Source: Psychroserpens luteus | GTDB taxonomy: Bacteria > Bacteroidota > Bacteroidia > Flavobacteriales > Flavobacteriaceae | NCBI RefSeq assembly: GCF_015319355.1 | Contig: NZ_JADILU010000003.1 | Location: 372,001 to 436,000, forward strand | Direction: 5' to 3' | Length of the DNA stretch: 64,000 nucleotides | Shown: one piece after another, positions 32,852 to 41,690 of the stretch | How the letters are laid out: the number at the start of each line of letters is the position of its first letter | How positions within the stretch are numbered: the first letter of the stretch is position 1 | Notes under the pieces: generated by a model | Told to the model about the DNA's origin: nothing | Databases searched by the model: none | What the model saw: the letters and a program-made list of their open reading frames with translations, nothing else | Position numbers and translations under genes: made by a program

Positions 32852-34333
32852 ATGAAAAATAGGATCAGAGAATTTGAAAAGCCACGATTAATAGTATTAT
32901 TAATCTTAATTATCACAATACTTTTCCCCCTTTTTGTAAAAGGGCAAGAACGTGAACTAAGTATGGCTCAGGCATTGGAATTGAGTTATCATAATAATGA
33001 ACAGATTAAACGTTATTCTGAACGTGTAGAACAAAAAATATATGCAGACAAGGCTGCTAAAGGGAATTTTTTACCTTCTGTTAATCTTTTATTTGGTTAT
33101 ACCTATTTGAGTGAAAATATGGAGGTAAATACATCTCAGCTTAAAAGTTCTTTAGATGATTTGGGAGGTAAATATGGTGCAGCATTTGTGGAAGCTTATG
33201 GTGATCAAATAGGTTTATCTGGAATAACCTCAGAAACCGCTTATAGTACAATTGTGAATGCTTTAAGTCAACTTCCTGCATACAATGTTGTTATAGATAA
33301 TCAACAAATACCAACAGCAGCAATTACTGCCACTCAGCCTATTTTTACAGGAGGAAAAATAATTGCTGGAAAAAAATATGCAAAAGCAGAATTAGAGACT
33401 GCTAACATAGAGTTAAAACAGATTAAAAATGAAATTGCGAACGAACTTATAGAACGTTATCTTAATGTGGTGCTTTTAAATCAAGTCGTTAAAACGCGCC
33501 AGCAAGTATATGAAGGAATGCTTAAACATAAAGAACAAGCAGCTCGTGCTATTCAGTTGGAGATTCTTCCCAAACATGTTTTATTGAGAGCTCAAGTAGC
33601 GGTTGCTAATGCAGAGAAAGACCTGAATAATGACTTGAATAAATTGCAATTGGCAAAAATGGCTTTACGAACGACTATGAATTTGCCCGATTCCGAAGCA
33701 TTTCGAGTTATGGATAGTATTGCATATCATCATCTTTCCTTAGATCTTGATAGCCTTTTAAATACAGCTTATGTCCAGCAACCTGCTTTAGAATTAATTA
33801 ATCAAAAAGAGATTATGGCAAAGCAATCTCATGCGATTGAGAAATCTAAATTCATGCCCAATATAGCTGCTTTTGGAACCTTTAATATGTTACGTGAAGA
33901 CCTACCAATTATTCCTCCTAAGTTTATTGTTGGTGTACAGGCTCAGATTAATATTTTTAATGGATTTAAAGACATTAATAAGTTAAAGGCAAGTAAACAT
34001 TTACAAAAAGAAGTGGAAAATGCGAAAAAATATGCCACACAACAGATTCACTTACTTGTTGAAAGTAACTATATCAATGCTCTTAATCAGCAAAAACTAT
34101 ACACTAGCCATATAACAACAGTCGATCTGGCTAAAGAAAATCTTAGAATTAACACACGACGTTTTGAAGAAGGTTTAGGCAAATCTATTGATGTAATAGA
34201 TGCCTCACTATTGTATGAAAAATCAAAAGTGGAACAATTGGTGGCTTTAGATGGTTATTATAAAGCTATCGTTAATCTATATACAGCTATAGGAGAACCA
34301 GAAAAAATAATTCCAATAATTACTAGTAAATAA
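32852..34333 (+). CDS. TolC-family outer membrane efflux protein
   Basis: About 493 residues from the ATG at 32852; the frame reaches back to 32819, but the promoter makes that start unlikely. The N-terminus is basic then hydrophobic (PRLIVLLILIITILFPLFVKGQ), a signal peptide. The body has the TolC repeat layout: MAQALELSYHNNEQIKRY near the start, a second similar helical half, and a C-terminal RRFEEGLGKSIDVIDASLLYEKSKVEQLVALDGYYKAIVNLYTAIG segment. It forms the outer-membrane duct of a tripartite exporter. First gene of a four-gene operon. Confidence 0.9.
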   Translation: MKNRIREFEKPRLIVLLILIITILFPLFVKGQERELSMAQALELSYHNNEQIKRYSERVEQKIYADKAAKGNFLPSVNLLFGYTYLSENMEVNTSQLKSSLDDLGGKYGAAFVEAYGDQIGLSGITSETAYSTIVNALSQLPAYNVVIDNQQIPTAAITATQPIFTGGKIIAGKKYAKAELETANIELKQIKNEIANELIERYLNVVLLNQVVKTRQQVYEGMLKHKEQAARAIQLEILPKHVLLRAQVAVANAEKDLNNDLNKLQLAKMALRTTMNLPDSEAFRVMDSIAYHHLSLDLDSLLNTAYVQQPALELINQKEIMAKQSHAIEKSKFMPNIAAFGTFNMLREDLPIIPPKFIVGVQAQINIFNGFKDINKLKASKHLQKEVENAKKYATQQIHLLVESNYINALNQQKLYTSHITTVDLAKENLRINTRRFEEGLGKSIDVIDASLLYEKSKVEQLVALDGYYKAIVNLYTAIGEPEKIIPIITSK

Positions 34334-34341
34334 ATATTAAT

Positions 34342-35316
34342 ATGAAAAAAGCATATATCACATTAGTAATTCCTGTAGTAATTATCTTGTTTTCAATTGT
34401 GTTTTTTATTGTTAAAGCAAGTACTCCTGAGCAGAAAATATATTCGGGTTTACTAGAAACTACAGAAGTAAATGTGTCTTCTGAAATTCCTGGAAGGGTC
34501 AATAGCATATTAATAGAAAAAGGAAATACTGTAGAAAAAGGACAGGTTTTAGCAACCTTAGAACCAGATGTGCTTGATGCAAAGAAAAACCAAGCAGAAG
34601 GTATGGTTAAAGCTGCGCGTTCTTTGGTTGATAAAGCAGAATTTGGTGCTAGAAAAGAAGAGATCAGTGCTCTTGAAAACCAATATCAAATGGCTAAAAG
34701 CCAGTATGGTTTTGCAGAAAAAACCTATAAAAGATTCCAAGCCCTTTATGCAGATAGTATCATATCTAAACAAGAAATGGACGAGCTTCAGTTTAAGTAT
34801 GATGCAGCTAAAGAGCAAATGAATGCAGCCAAATCTTTTTGGGAAATGGCTAAAAATGGTGCTAGAAAAGAAGATGTTAGTGCAGCATACGGAAGTTATG
34901 AAAGTGCTAAAGGTGCTTATAACGAAGTAGAAACGTATTACGATGAATTACAAATTATCGCTCCAATTTCTGGAATTGTAAGTAATCAAATTGCTGAAGA
35001 AGGCGAGGTGATGTCAGCAGGATATCCCATTTTAACCATACAACGACCAGAAAAAATCTATGCAATATTTAACGTCAGAGAAGATGATTTGGTAGATTTT
35101 AAAATGGATAATCTGTATAAAGCAAAAGTACCAGGTTTAGGCAATGATGAGGTTAATTTTAAAGTTACTTATATAGCGCCTATGGCAGATTTTGCGACTT
35201 GGGTACCAGTAAAAGCTAAAGGAGAATATGAACTCAAAACATTTGAGATTCACTTAAAACCTCAAGAACGTATTAAAGACTTACGTCCAGGTATGTCTAT
35301 CCAGATTTACAAATAA
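34342..35316 (+). CDS. HlyD/MFP-family periplasmic adaptor
   Basis: 324 residues. A single N-terminal membrane anchor is followed by a biotinyl-lipoyl-like segment (EVNVSSEIPGRVNSILIEKGNTVEKGQVLATLEPD), a long coiled-coil hairpin (KNQAEGMVKAARSLVDKAEFGARKEEISALENQY and its mate) and a beta-barrel with LQIIAPISGIVSNQIAEEGEVMSAGYPILTIQ. It bridges TolC and the inner-membrane permeases. It lies eight bases after the TolC gene and six bases before the first permease, with no ATPase gene between. Confidence 0.9.
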   Translation: MKKAYITLVIPVVIILFSIVFFIVKASTPEQKIYSGLLETTEVNVSSEIPGRVNSILIEKGNTVEKGQVLATLEPDVLDAKKNQAEGMVKAARSLVDKAEFGARKEEISALENQYQMAKSQYGFAEKTYKRFQALYADSIISKQEMDELQFKYDAAKEQMNAAKSFWEMAKNGARKEDVSAAYGSYESAKGAYNEVETYYDELQIIAPISGIVSNQIAEEGEVMSAGYPILTIQRPEKIYAIFNVREDDLVDFKMDNLYKAKVPGLGNDEVNFKVTYIAPMADFATWVPVKAKGEYELKTFEIHLKPQERIKDLRPGMSIQIYK

Positions 35317-35322
35317 ATATAG

Positions 35323-36510
35323 ATGTTTAAAAATTGGCCTATATATCAAGTTTTTAAAAAGGAAATGCTAAGATTAGCACGACAGAAATCAATAAGAAAT
35401 CTGTTTGTTCTGATTCCTTTAGTTGTGTTTTTTTTATTAGGTTCAATTTATTACAAAGGTTCTCTTAGAGAAGTTTCTGTTGCAGTTTATGATAATGACA
35501 ATAGTACATTGAGTCGCACTTATATTCGTTTTTTGGAGTCTTCTCCTTATCTAAATGTAACCCATTATTTGTCGTCTAAAGATGCTATTGAAAGTGCTTT
35601 TATAAAGAACGAAGTTCAAGGCGTATTTTATATCCCAAAAGATTTTCATAAAGACATACTTAAAAGTGTACCTGTTCAAGTAAAAATATATACTAATTCT
35701 ACCAATATTGTTTTTGGTAATCTTTTGTATAAATCTGCATTAGAAGTAACACAAGCAGTTAGTGGAGCAGTAGTGATAAAAAAAATAGCACCATTGGGAA
35801 TTAATCCTGCTAAAATTATGGGAACAGTACTCCCTATTAAAATAAACACAAGAGTTTTAGGGAATCCTCAATACAATTATGTCTATTATTTATTACCAGG
35901 TTTAACAACGGTTTTACTGCAAATGATTATTTTTTTAGCAGCATCAAGAGCTTTTAATAATGAATGGAAAGCAGAAACTTACAGCCAGTTGTATACAACC
36001 TCAAAAGGAAATATTTTATCCATAATATTGGGTAAGTATTTTGCGTTTTTGGTATATGGATTAGGATTAAGCGGATTAATATTCGCAATAGTTTTTCCTG
36101 TTTTTGGAATTCCTATTTATGGAAATATCATACACTTATTGTCTCTATTAGTTCTTTTTATAAGCGTTAATATTTTACTTGGTTTTGGATTATCATTGAT
36201 TGTTAAAAATGAAATTATAGCACTTGATATTGCAATATTCTATAATTCGCCAGCATTTGTGTTTAGTGGTTTTACATTTCCTATTTGGGCAATGCCTTGG
36301 TTTAATATCATGTATGCACAAGCAATACCATATACTCATTTTTTGACAGCGTTTCTTAAAATCTATCAATTAGACACACCTTTATCTTTTATTTGGCCAG
36401 AGGTTTGGAAATTGATGTTATTTCTAATAGTAGGGGTTTTATTGATTGTTACAGGTCTTATTATTAATAGGAAACACATTTTTATAACTCCAAAATTAGC
36501 TAAAGTATGA
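35323..36510 (+). CDS. ABC-2-type transport permease
   Basis: 395 residues with the ABC-2 layout: one N-terminal membrane segment, a large extracytoplasmic domain (about residues 40-180) and five or six C-terminal segments. VAVYDNDNSTLSRTYIRFLESSPYLNV is the usual opening of the periplasmic domain, and SPAFVFSGFTFPIWAMPWF is the conserved pre-C-terminal stretch. It overlaps the second permease by four bases, so the two probably form a heterodimer. The partner nucleotide-binding protein is not encoded here. Confidence 0.87.
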   Translation: MFKNWPIYQVFKKEMLRLARQKSIRNLFVLIPLVVFFLLGSIYYKGSLREVSVAVYDNDNSTLSRTYIRFLESSPYLNVTHYLSSKDAIESAFIKNEVQGVFYIPKDFHKDILKSVPVQVKIYTNSTNIVFGNLLYKSALEVTQAVSGAVVIKKIAPLGINPAKIMGTVLPIKINTRVLGNPQYNYVYYLLPGLTTVLLQMIIFLAASRAFNNEWKAETYSQLYTTSKGNILSIILGKYFAFLVYGLGLSGLIFAIVFPVFGIPIYGNIIHLLSLLVLFISVNILLGFGLSLIVKNEIIALDIAIFYNSPAFVFSGFTFPIWAMPWFNIMYAQAIPYTHFLTAFLKIYQLDTPLSFIWPEVWKLMLFLIVGVLLIVTGLIINRKHIFITPKLAKV

Positions 36511-37688
36511 ACCTAAGCGTTATTTGGAAATTATTTAAAAAAGAAGCTGAACTTGTACAAAATGACCATAGTGTTTTGTTGGCTTTGTTAGTAGCTCCCT
36601 TACTTTATTTTTTATTGATGGGATCTACTTATATAAATAAAGATGAAGAACAAGTAAGTGTTGGAATTGTAGATTTAGATCAAACAAAAAGTAGTAAGGC
36701 ATTTCTAAACAAGGTTAATGCAACACAAAAAATAGCCATCACCAAAACCTATACGAATTTTTTAGAAGCTAAATGTGGCTTGAATGAATTCGAAATACAA
36801 GGAATTATAAATATTCCTAATGGTTTTGAGAAAAAATTAAAGAAAAATGAAAGTTCTCCAATTGGTTTAATATTAATCAATACAAAGTTTTTATCATCAA
36901 ACGATATCAATAAGGCAGTAAATCTAGTTGCAATAGATTATGCTTTAGAAGCACGCCAAAAATTCTTTGAGTCTAAAGGCATAAATCCTTCTTTCGCAAA
37001 ACAAAAGGCAAATCCTATAACAGCTCAAGTTAATGCAGTTTATAATCCTACCAATAATTATGGTAATTTTTTATTACCTGCATTACTAATATTGATTTTA
37101 CATCAAACCTTACTTATTGGTTTGTCTGAAAGTGTGTCATCTGACCGTAAAAACGGATTGATGACCATCGGTTTTGAAGAGAGCAAAAACAATGTTATCA
37201 ATTATATATTTGGAAAAACAGGATTCTATTTAATATTATATACAGCTTATATGTTGCTGACCTATTTTGTGGTCTTTCCTTTTTTTGATTTGCCTATTAA
37301 AGGAAGCATCTTTTCGTTAATTATAGTCTCAATACTGTTCTTATTTACAACACTTTTATATGGATGGTTTGTGACTTCATTTTTTAAATCGCAAGTAAGA
37401 GCTATGGAAGTCATGGCATTTACATCATATCCTATTTTTTTAATCACAGGAATTACTTGGTCTGTAAGTGAAATGCCTCTTTTTTTGCAGTTCATCTCTA
37501 ATCTTATTCCTTTAAAACCTTTTTTTACTTTTCTAAAGAAAGTAACTATTATGGGAGTTGACAGTAATTTGTACTACGAAGAGATCATTCATCTACTAAT
37601 TTTATTATTAATAGGATATATAGCTACTTTCTTAAGATTAAATTATTTAAAAAAGCAGAGAATGACGTTAAAATCAGTTATAAAATAA
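36507..37688 (+). CDS. ABC-2-type transport permease (second subunit)
   Basis: 393 residues with the same architecture as the preceding permease: N-terminal helix (LLALLVAPLLYFLLMGSTY), a periplasmic domain opening with VGIVDLDQTKSSKAFLNKV, five or six later helices and SYPIFLITGITWSVSEMPLFLQF. It overlaps the preceding gene by four bases (ATGA type), a sign of coupled translation. The operon ends at the terminator 47 bases on. Confidence 0.87.
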   Translation: MNLSVIWKLFKKEAELVQNDHSVLLALLVAPLLYFLLMGSTYINKDEEQVSVGIVDLDQTKSSKAFLNKVNATQKIAITKTYTNFLEAKCGLNEFEIQGIINIPNGFEKKLKKNESSPIGLILINTKFLSSNDINKAVNLVAIDYALEARQKFFESKGINPSFAKQKANPITAQVNAVYNPTNNYGNFLLPALLILILHQTLLIGLSESVSSDRKNGLMTIGFEESKNNVINYIFGKTGFYLILYTAYMLLTYFVVFPFFDLPIKGSIFSLIIVSILFLFTTLLYGWFVTSFFKSQVRAMEVMAFTSYPIFLITGITWSVSEMPLFLQFISNLIPLKPFFTFLKKVTIMGVDSNLYYEEIIHLLILLLIGYIATFLRLNYLKKQRMTLKSVIK

Positions 37689-37734
37689 TTAGAGTAATTG
37701 GTGTTTGGAAGGATTAAAGTGTTTTAGCAAATAG

Positions 37735-37776
37735 AAAAAAAAAGGAGGAGATGAAATGATTCATCTCCTCCTTTTT
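37735..37776. terminator. Terminator after the efflux operon (copy B), shared with hsp20
   Basis: The same GGAGGAGA/TCTCCTCC hairpin as at 32672-32712, with one base difference in the 28-base core. Flanked by A and T runs, it can serve both the efflux operon and the convergent hsp20 gene. Confidence 0.9.
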
Positions 37777-37790
37777 CATAGATGTTGTGA

Positions 37791-38225
37791 TTAAGCAATC
37801 TCTACTTTTTTAGGTTTATGATTTTTAGATTCCTCTTTTTTAACAAGATTAAAACTAAGAACACCATCTTTGTATTTGGCTTTAATGTCTTCTTCTTTTA
37901 CTGAATCTGGAAGTTGTAGTCTTTTCTCAAACGAATTGTAACTAAATTCTTGACGTGTGTAGTTATCGTCTTTTTCTTCTTTAGAATTTGAACTTTCAGC
38001 CGAAATATTTAGGCAACCATTATCAATTGAGACATCAAAGTCTTTTTTCGCAAAGCCAGGAGCTGCTAATTCAACTTCAAATGCATCTTTTGTTTCTTTA
38101 ATGTTTAATGCAGGTTCATCGAGTTTCTTGTTCCATAAGCGGTTGTCGAAAAAATCGTTGTTTTCAAAAAAATCTGATGTAATAAGATTTTCTAAAGGGC
38201 TTCTTTTAAATTTTACTAGTGACAT
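37791..38225 (-). CDS. Small heat shock protein Hsp20
   Basis: About 144 residues from the ATG at 38225 (MSLVKFKRSP), preferred over an upstream ATG at 38249 that would add eight residues and sits at the expected transcription start. The alpha-crystallin domain runs from about residue 40: ELAAPGFAKKDFDVSIDNGCLNISAE, and KDGVLSFNLVKKE is the A-x-x-x-n-G-V-L-type end. It is an ATP-independent holdase. It is a single-gene unit under a stress-type promoter. Confidence 0.93.
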   Translation of the reverse strand: MSLVKFKRSPLENLITSDFFENNDFFDNRLWNKKLDEPALNIKETKDAFEVELAAPGFAKKDFDVSIDNGCLNISAESSNSKEEKDDNYTRQEFSYNSFEKRLQLPDSVKEEDIKAKYKDGVLSFNLVKKEESKNHKPKKVEIA

Positions 38226-38260
38226 AATTTTAAGATTTAAATTAAACAATAATTATAGTG

Positions 38261-38303
38261 CTAAATTATATCTAAAACAGAGTTCATCAAATGACTTAGA
38301 TCA
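38261..38303 (-). promoter_or_regulatory. FNR/CRP-type site and -7 box of hsp20
   Basis: TGACTTAGATCA (38292-38303) is followed on the minus strand by TAATTTAG (38268 to 38261), one mismatch from TAnnTTTG, at the standard spacing. Confidence 0.65.
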
Positions 38304-38762
38304 GTGGAATGATCTAATTATGAATGCTTAATGATTTTTTTGTTATTTTGAATGGATTAATTGAAATAGATAATTTAATTATAAATGTCTTTCTATGCTG
38401 TATTAAATATTTAATCATGAATAAATGGAAATCTAACTATAACATTAATAATCTAACTTTGTTTGAGTAGAGGTGCATTGGGAAAGATTCTTGGTTTAAT
38501 TCAAAAATAATCTAGATGTTTTTTACGACATATTTATGTTAATATTAGCTATTGCCTTGTTATTTTTGAAAAATAACTTTCTGTATTATCGAAAAGTAAC
38601 ACAATAAGCATGCTCTATTATATGAGCTATAATGTATATTTACAAAAAAAATGATTCTAACAGATTTGAAATTATTGATAGGTTATTTTTTAGTCGTCAT
38701 TAATATAAAGTTATTCTCTACATAACTTATTCTCATCAATAAAATATTTATAAAAATAATAA
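38304..38762. other. Long AT-rich intergenic region with a perfect palindrome
   Basis: 459 bases lacking a convincing gene. The only structure is GTTATTTTTGAAAAATAAC (38559-38577), a perfect inverted repeat with 9-bp arms and one central base. A 24-codon frame (38651-38725) is too short and weak to call. The promoter of the sterol-desaturase-family gene must lie here, but I could not fix it. Confidence 0.6.
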
Positions 38763-39689
38763 ATGGATTTTACTAACCCTTTAGTTTACGGAGTTCCATG
38801 TTTTTTAGGTTTTATAGCCATAGAGCTTTCTTACAGTAAAACTTTAGATGATAAGGAACTATATAATTGGAAAGATTTAGCATCAAGTCTATCGCTTGGT
38901 ATAGGTTCTGCAATACTTGGTGCGCTTATTAAAACAGTCTCTGTAATTTTTGTGCTTAATTTTGCTTATGACATTTTCAATCCAATGGTAAATGGCATTC
39001 GTACAAATATCATGGGTTATGAATCTTTTGGTTATGCTTGGTATATTTGGGTGATATGTATGCTTTTAGATGATTTTACTTATTATTGGTTCCATCGTCA
39101 AAATCATATGGTTAGGTTACTATGGGCAGCACATATTGTGCATCATTCTTCAGATAATTTTAATTTGGGTACTGCTGTTCGTAACGGTTGGTTTACTATT
39201 TTTTATAAGCCCTTTTTTTATGTTTGGATTGTAATTATTGGTTTTCCACCAGAAATGCTAGTTGTGTGTTTAGGTATTGAAGCCTTATGGCAATTTCAGC
39301 TACATACAAAGTATATTAAAAAAATGGGTTTTATAGAGAAGTTTCTTAATACACATACCATGCACCAAGTTCATCATGCTCGTAATATTGAATACATGGA
39401 TAAAAACCACGGTGGTTTTCTCAATATATTTGATAGAGTCTTTGGTACCTGGAAAGAACTTGATGATTCTATTGCTATAGAATACGGAGTTTCCGTACCA
39501 CCAAATTCATATAATATATTTGTTATTTTAACACACGAATACAAGAATATTTGGGAGGACATGAAGAAATCTAACAATTGGTATCACAAGTTTATGTATG
39601 TTTTTGGTCCTCCTGGTTGGAGTCATGATGGTAGTACATTGACAATAAAACAAATTAGGTTGGAGCTTGCAAATGCTTCTAAGGTTTAA
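38763..39689 (+). CDS. Sterol desaturase/fatty acid hydroxylase family protein
   Basis: 308 residues with four or five membrane helices. The di-iron histidine clusters are all present: HRQNH (about residue 114), HIVHHSSDNFN (about 127) and HTMHQVHHA (about 200). The family hydroxylates or desaturates membrane-bound lipids at a non-haem di-iron centre. Bacterial members act on fatty acids, carotenoids, ornithine lipids or ether lipids; which one here cannot be said. It is a single gene with a long untranslated upstream region. Confidence 0.87.
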   Translation: MDFTNPLVYGVPCFLGFIAIELSYSKTLDDKELYNWKDLASSLSLGIGSAILGALIKTVSVIFVLNFAYDIFNPMVNGIRTNIMGYESFGYAWYIWVICMLLDDFTYYWFHRQNHMVRLLWAAHIVHHSSDNFNLGTAVRNGWFTIFYKPFFYVWIVIIGFPPEMLVVCLGIEALWQFQLHTKYIKKMGFIEKFLNTHTMHQVHHARNIEYMDKNHGGFLNIFDRVFGTWKELDDSIAIEYGVSVPPNSYNIFVILTHEYKNIWEDMKKSNNWYHKFMYVFGPPGWSHDGSTLTIKQIRLELANASKV

Positions 39690-39829
39690 AAATTTAAAGT
39701 CTCTTAATCCTAAATAGATCAGATTAATTCATTTTATAAAGATTAGAAATCTACTTTTTAAAATGATTTTTTTTCTTGTTTAAGATAATTTCCGAAGTAT
39801 TTAAGTTAATATTTTATATGTCTAACAAT

Positions 39830-39837
39830 TAGCTTTG
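39830..39837 (+). promoter_or_regulatory. Consensus -7 box of the phospholipase gene
   Basis: TAGCTTTG fits the Bacteroidota TAnnTTTG box 41 bases upstream of the ATG. No palindrome of the stress type is present at the standard distance, so this looks like an ordinary housekeeping promoter. Confidence 0.5.
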
Positions 39838-39877
39838 CAGAGTAAAATTTAACCAGTTTTTATTCAAAAGTTACTAT

Positions 39878-40729
39878 ATGAAGCAACTTAAACTTAATCA
39901 GTCATCACTTTCAATTTTTATAATTACTGTGTTTACAATTGTTAATTGTAATTCCCAAGCATACACAAAACAAGAGTTGCAAGATTCTTTGGCAAAAACA
40001 CCATACTTTTCAATATATAAGGACAATTACTTTATTACAGGTGTACCTACTAATAAAAAGATTGAAAGCACTTCAGCAAATGCCAAATACCAAATTAGTT
40101 TTAAGCAGATTCTTACAAGAAGCAAGCTACCTTTAGACACTTATATATATTTGACATATACTCAAAAAGCATTTTGGAATATTTATGAAGGCTCGTTTCC
40201 TTTTAAGGATATTAATTTTAATCCATCAATAGCCATAGGTAAAGTAATTTATGATAAACAAGAACGTTTAAAAGGATTGGCAACACTATCATTGGAGCAT
40301 GAATCTAATGGTAGAGATAGTATTGCTTCTAGAAGTTGGAATCGTATAAGTTTTGAATATACAACCAACATACTTAAAAATACTGTTGCAACTTTTAAAG
40401 TTTGGGCGCCATTTGCTTACAAAGATGGTAATCCAGATCTTTTAGAATATACAGGTTTGGGAGAAATCAATGTGACGCACACCTTAATACCAGACAAAAT
40501 AATGTTTGATCTAAACTTGAGAAAAGGACTCAATTTTGAAGGAAAAGGTTCTGTACAATCACGTGTTTATTATAATCCGTTTAATAATAACATATCCAAT
40601 CAATACCTTATGTTAGAGTGGTTTGTGGGACAAGGAGAGGGCTTGCTCAACTACCAGCAATCCAATAGTATGATCAGACTAGGCTATGTTATTAAAACAG
40701 ATGAGTTTAGATGGTTTAGGGGAAAATAA
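39878..40729 (+). CDS. pldA: Outer membrane phospholipase A
   Basis: 283 residues. A hydrophobic N-terminal region ends in NCNSQ, compatible with a signal peptide. The active-site stretch HESNGRDSIASRSWNRISFEY reproduces OMPLA's His and Ser (HDSNGRSDPTSRSWNR in Enterobacteria), with the Asn slightly upstream. The rest is a 12-stranded barrel pattern with an aromatic C-terminal region. The enzyme hydrolyses phospholipids that leak into the outer leaflet, keeping asymmetry. It is convergent with the 3-hydroxybutyrate dehydrogenase gene. Confidence 0.9.
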   Translation: MKQLKLNQSSLSIFIITVFTIVNCNSQAYTKQELQDSLAKTPYFSIYKDNYFITGVPTNKKIESTSANAKYQISFKQILTRSKLPLDTYIYLTYTQKAFWNIYEGSFPFKDINFNPSIAIGKVIYDKQERLKGLATLSLEHESNGRDSIASRSWNRISFEYTTNILKNTVATFKVWAPFAYKDGNPDLLEYTGLGEINVTHTLIPDKIMFDLNLRKGLNFEGKGSVQSRVYYNPFNNNISNQYLMLEWFVGQGEGLLNYQQSNSMIRLGYVIKTDEFRWFRGK

Positions 40730-40820
40730 TTTAATAACGTTTTAATGTTTTTTCAATTTATACCTTACTATAAATTTTTTAAATAATAAATAGGTTTGAG
40801 AAGGTGTTTTACAAAATAGA

Positions 40821-40859
40821 CATCAGAATTTTCGACTAACACTTAAAAATTTCCTGATG
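40821..40859. terminator. Hairpin between the convergent pldA and dehydrogenase genes
   Basis: CATCAG and AATTTT pair with AAAATTTCCTGATG across a short loop. There is no long T run, so it is a weak candidate for a bidirectional terminator. Confidence 0.4.
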
Positions 40860-40919
40860 CCTAAATGTAAATAATGGTTGTTTTATAAATAGAATGAGTT
40901 CAATTAAATTCACATTTAA

Positions 40920-41690
40920 CTATTGTGCGCTCCAACCTCCATCTAAAACAAATGATGATCCTGTTATCGTTGTAGAGCTATCTTTTGCAAGAAGAATTGC
41001 CATATCTGCAATAGCTTCTAGAGGTACAAATTGTTTTACAGCTTGTTTTTTTAGCATTACTTTTTCTACAACTTCATCTTCGGTCATATGATGTACTTTA
41101 GCTTGATCTTTTATTTGACCTTCAACTAAAGGTGTTTTTACATAACCAGGACAAATAGCATTACACGTTATATTGAAGGGTGCGCCTTCTAAGGCTAATA
41201 CTTTGGTCATGCCAATTACACCATGTTTTGCAGTAACGTAAGCCGATTTAAATTCTGATGCTCTTATACCATGAACAGAAGACACATTAATGATTCTTCC
41301 GAATTTTTGTTTTTTCATTTGTTTCCAAACCGCTTTAGAGGCATAAAAAACAGCGTTCATGTTTATTGCTATTATGTTTTCGTACTTACTATTTGGGAAT
41401 TCTTCAATTGGTGAAACAAATTGTATACCTGCATTATTTACTAAAACATGCAGTTCTCCAAATATTTTAATAGTTTCATTTACTAATCCTTCAATAGCTT
41501 CAGATTGTAATAAATTGGCATTAGAAAAAGCAACTTTCACATTGTATTTTTCGCCTATTTGATTTGCTATTTCCGCTCCATCGGTTTCTAAGCCATGAAA
41601 CATAATGTTATAACCAGCTTCGGCAAATTGACGTGCAATGCCTAAACCAATTCCGCTTGTGCTTCCCGTAATAAGAACTGTTTTATTCAT
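40920..41690 (-). CDS. bdhA: D-3-hydroxybutyrate dehydrogenase
   Basis: 256 residues, a short-chain dehydrogenase. TGSTSGIGLGIA binds NAD, NNAG is the structural motif, Ser in NVSSVHG and YVTAKHG provide the catalytic Ser-Tyr-Lys, and the C-terminus LDGGWSAQ is the hallmark ending of D-3-hydroxybutyrate dehydrogenases. The enzyme oxidises D-3-hydroxybutyrate to acetoacetate. It is the last gene of a unit with a TonB receptor and a hydrolase and overlaps the hydrolase gene by eight bases. Confidence 0.9.
   Translation of the reverse strand: MNKTVLITGSTSGIGLGIARQFAEAGYNIMFHGLETDGAEIANQIGEKYNVKVAFSNANLLQSEAIEGLVNETIKIFGELHVLVNNAGIQFVSPIEEFPNSKYENIIAINMNAVFYASKAVWKQMKKQKFGRIINVSSVHGIRASEFKSAYVTAKHGVIGMTKVLALEGAPFNITCNAICPGYVKTPLVEGQIKDQAKVHHMTEDEVVEKVMLKKQAVKQFVPLEAIADMAILLAKDSSTTITGSSFVLDGGWSAQ

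Noticed and set aside
32672-37776. Repeated hairpins as ends of an insertion element
   Set aside because: They have the stem-plus-T-run form of terminators, no transposase lies between and no target duplication is seen.
2977-38303. TGAY-N4-RTCA palindromes as dispersed mobile repeats
   Set aside because: They occur at a fixed distance from -7 boxes and in the correct orientation for the genes, which fits regulatory sites instead.
38651-38725. 24-codon frame before the sterol-desaturase-family gene
   Set aside because: Too short, with no ribosome-binding context or recognisable pattern.
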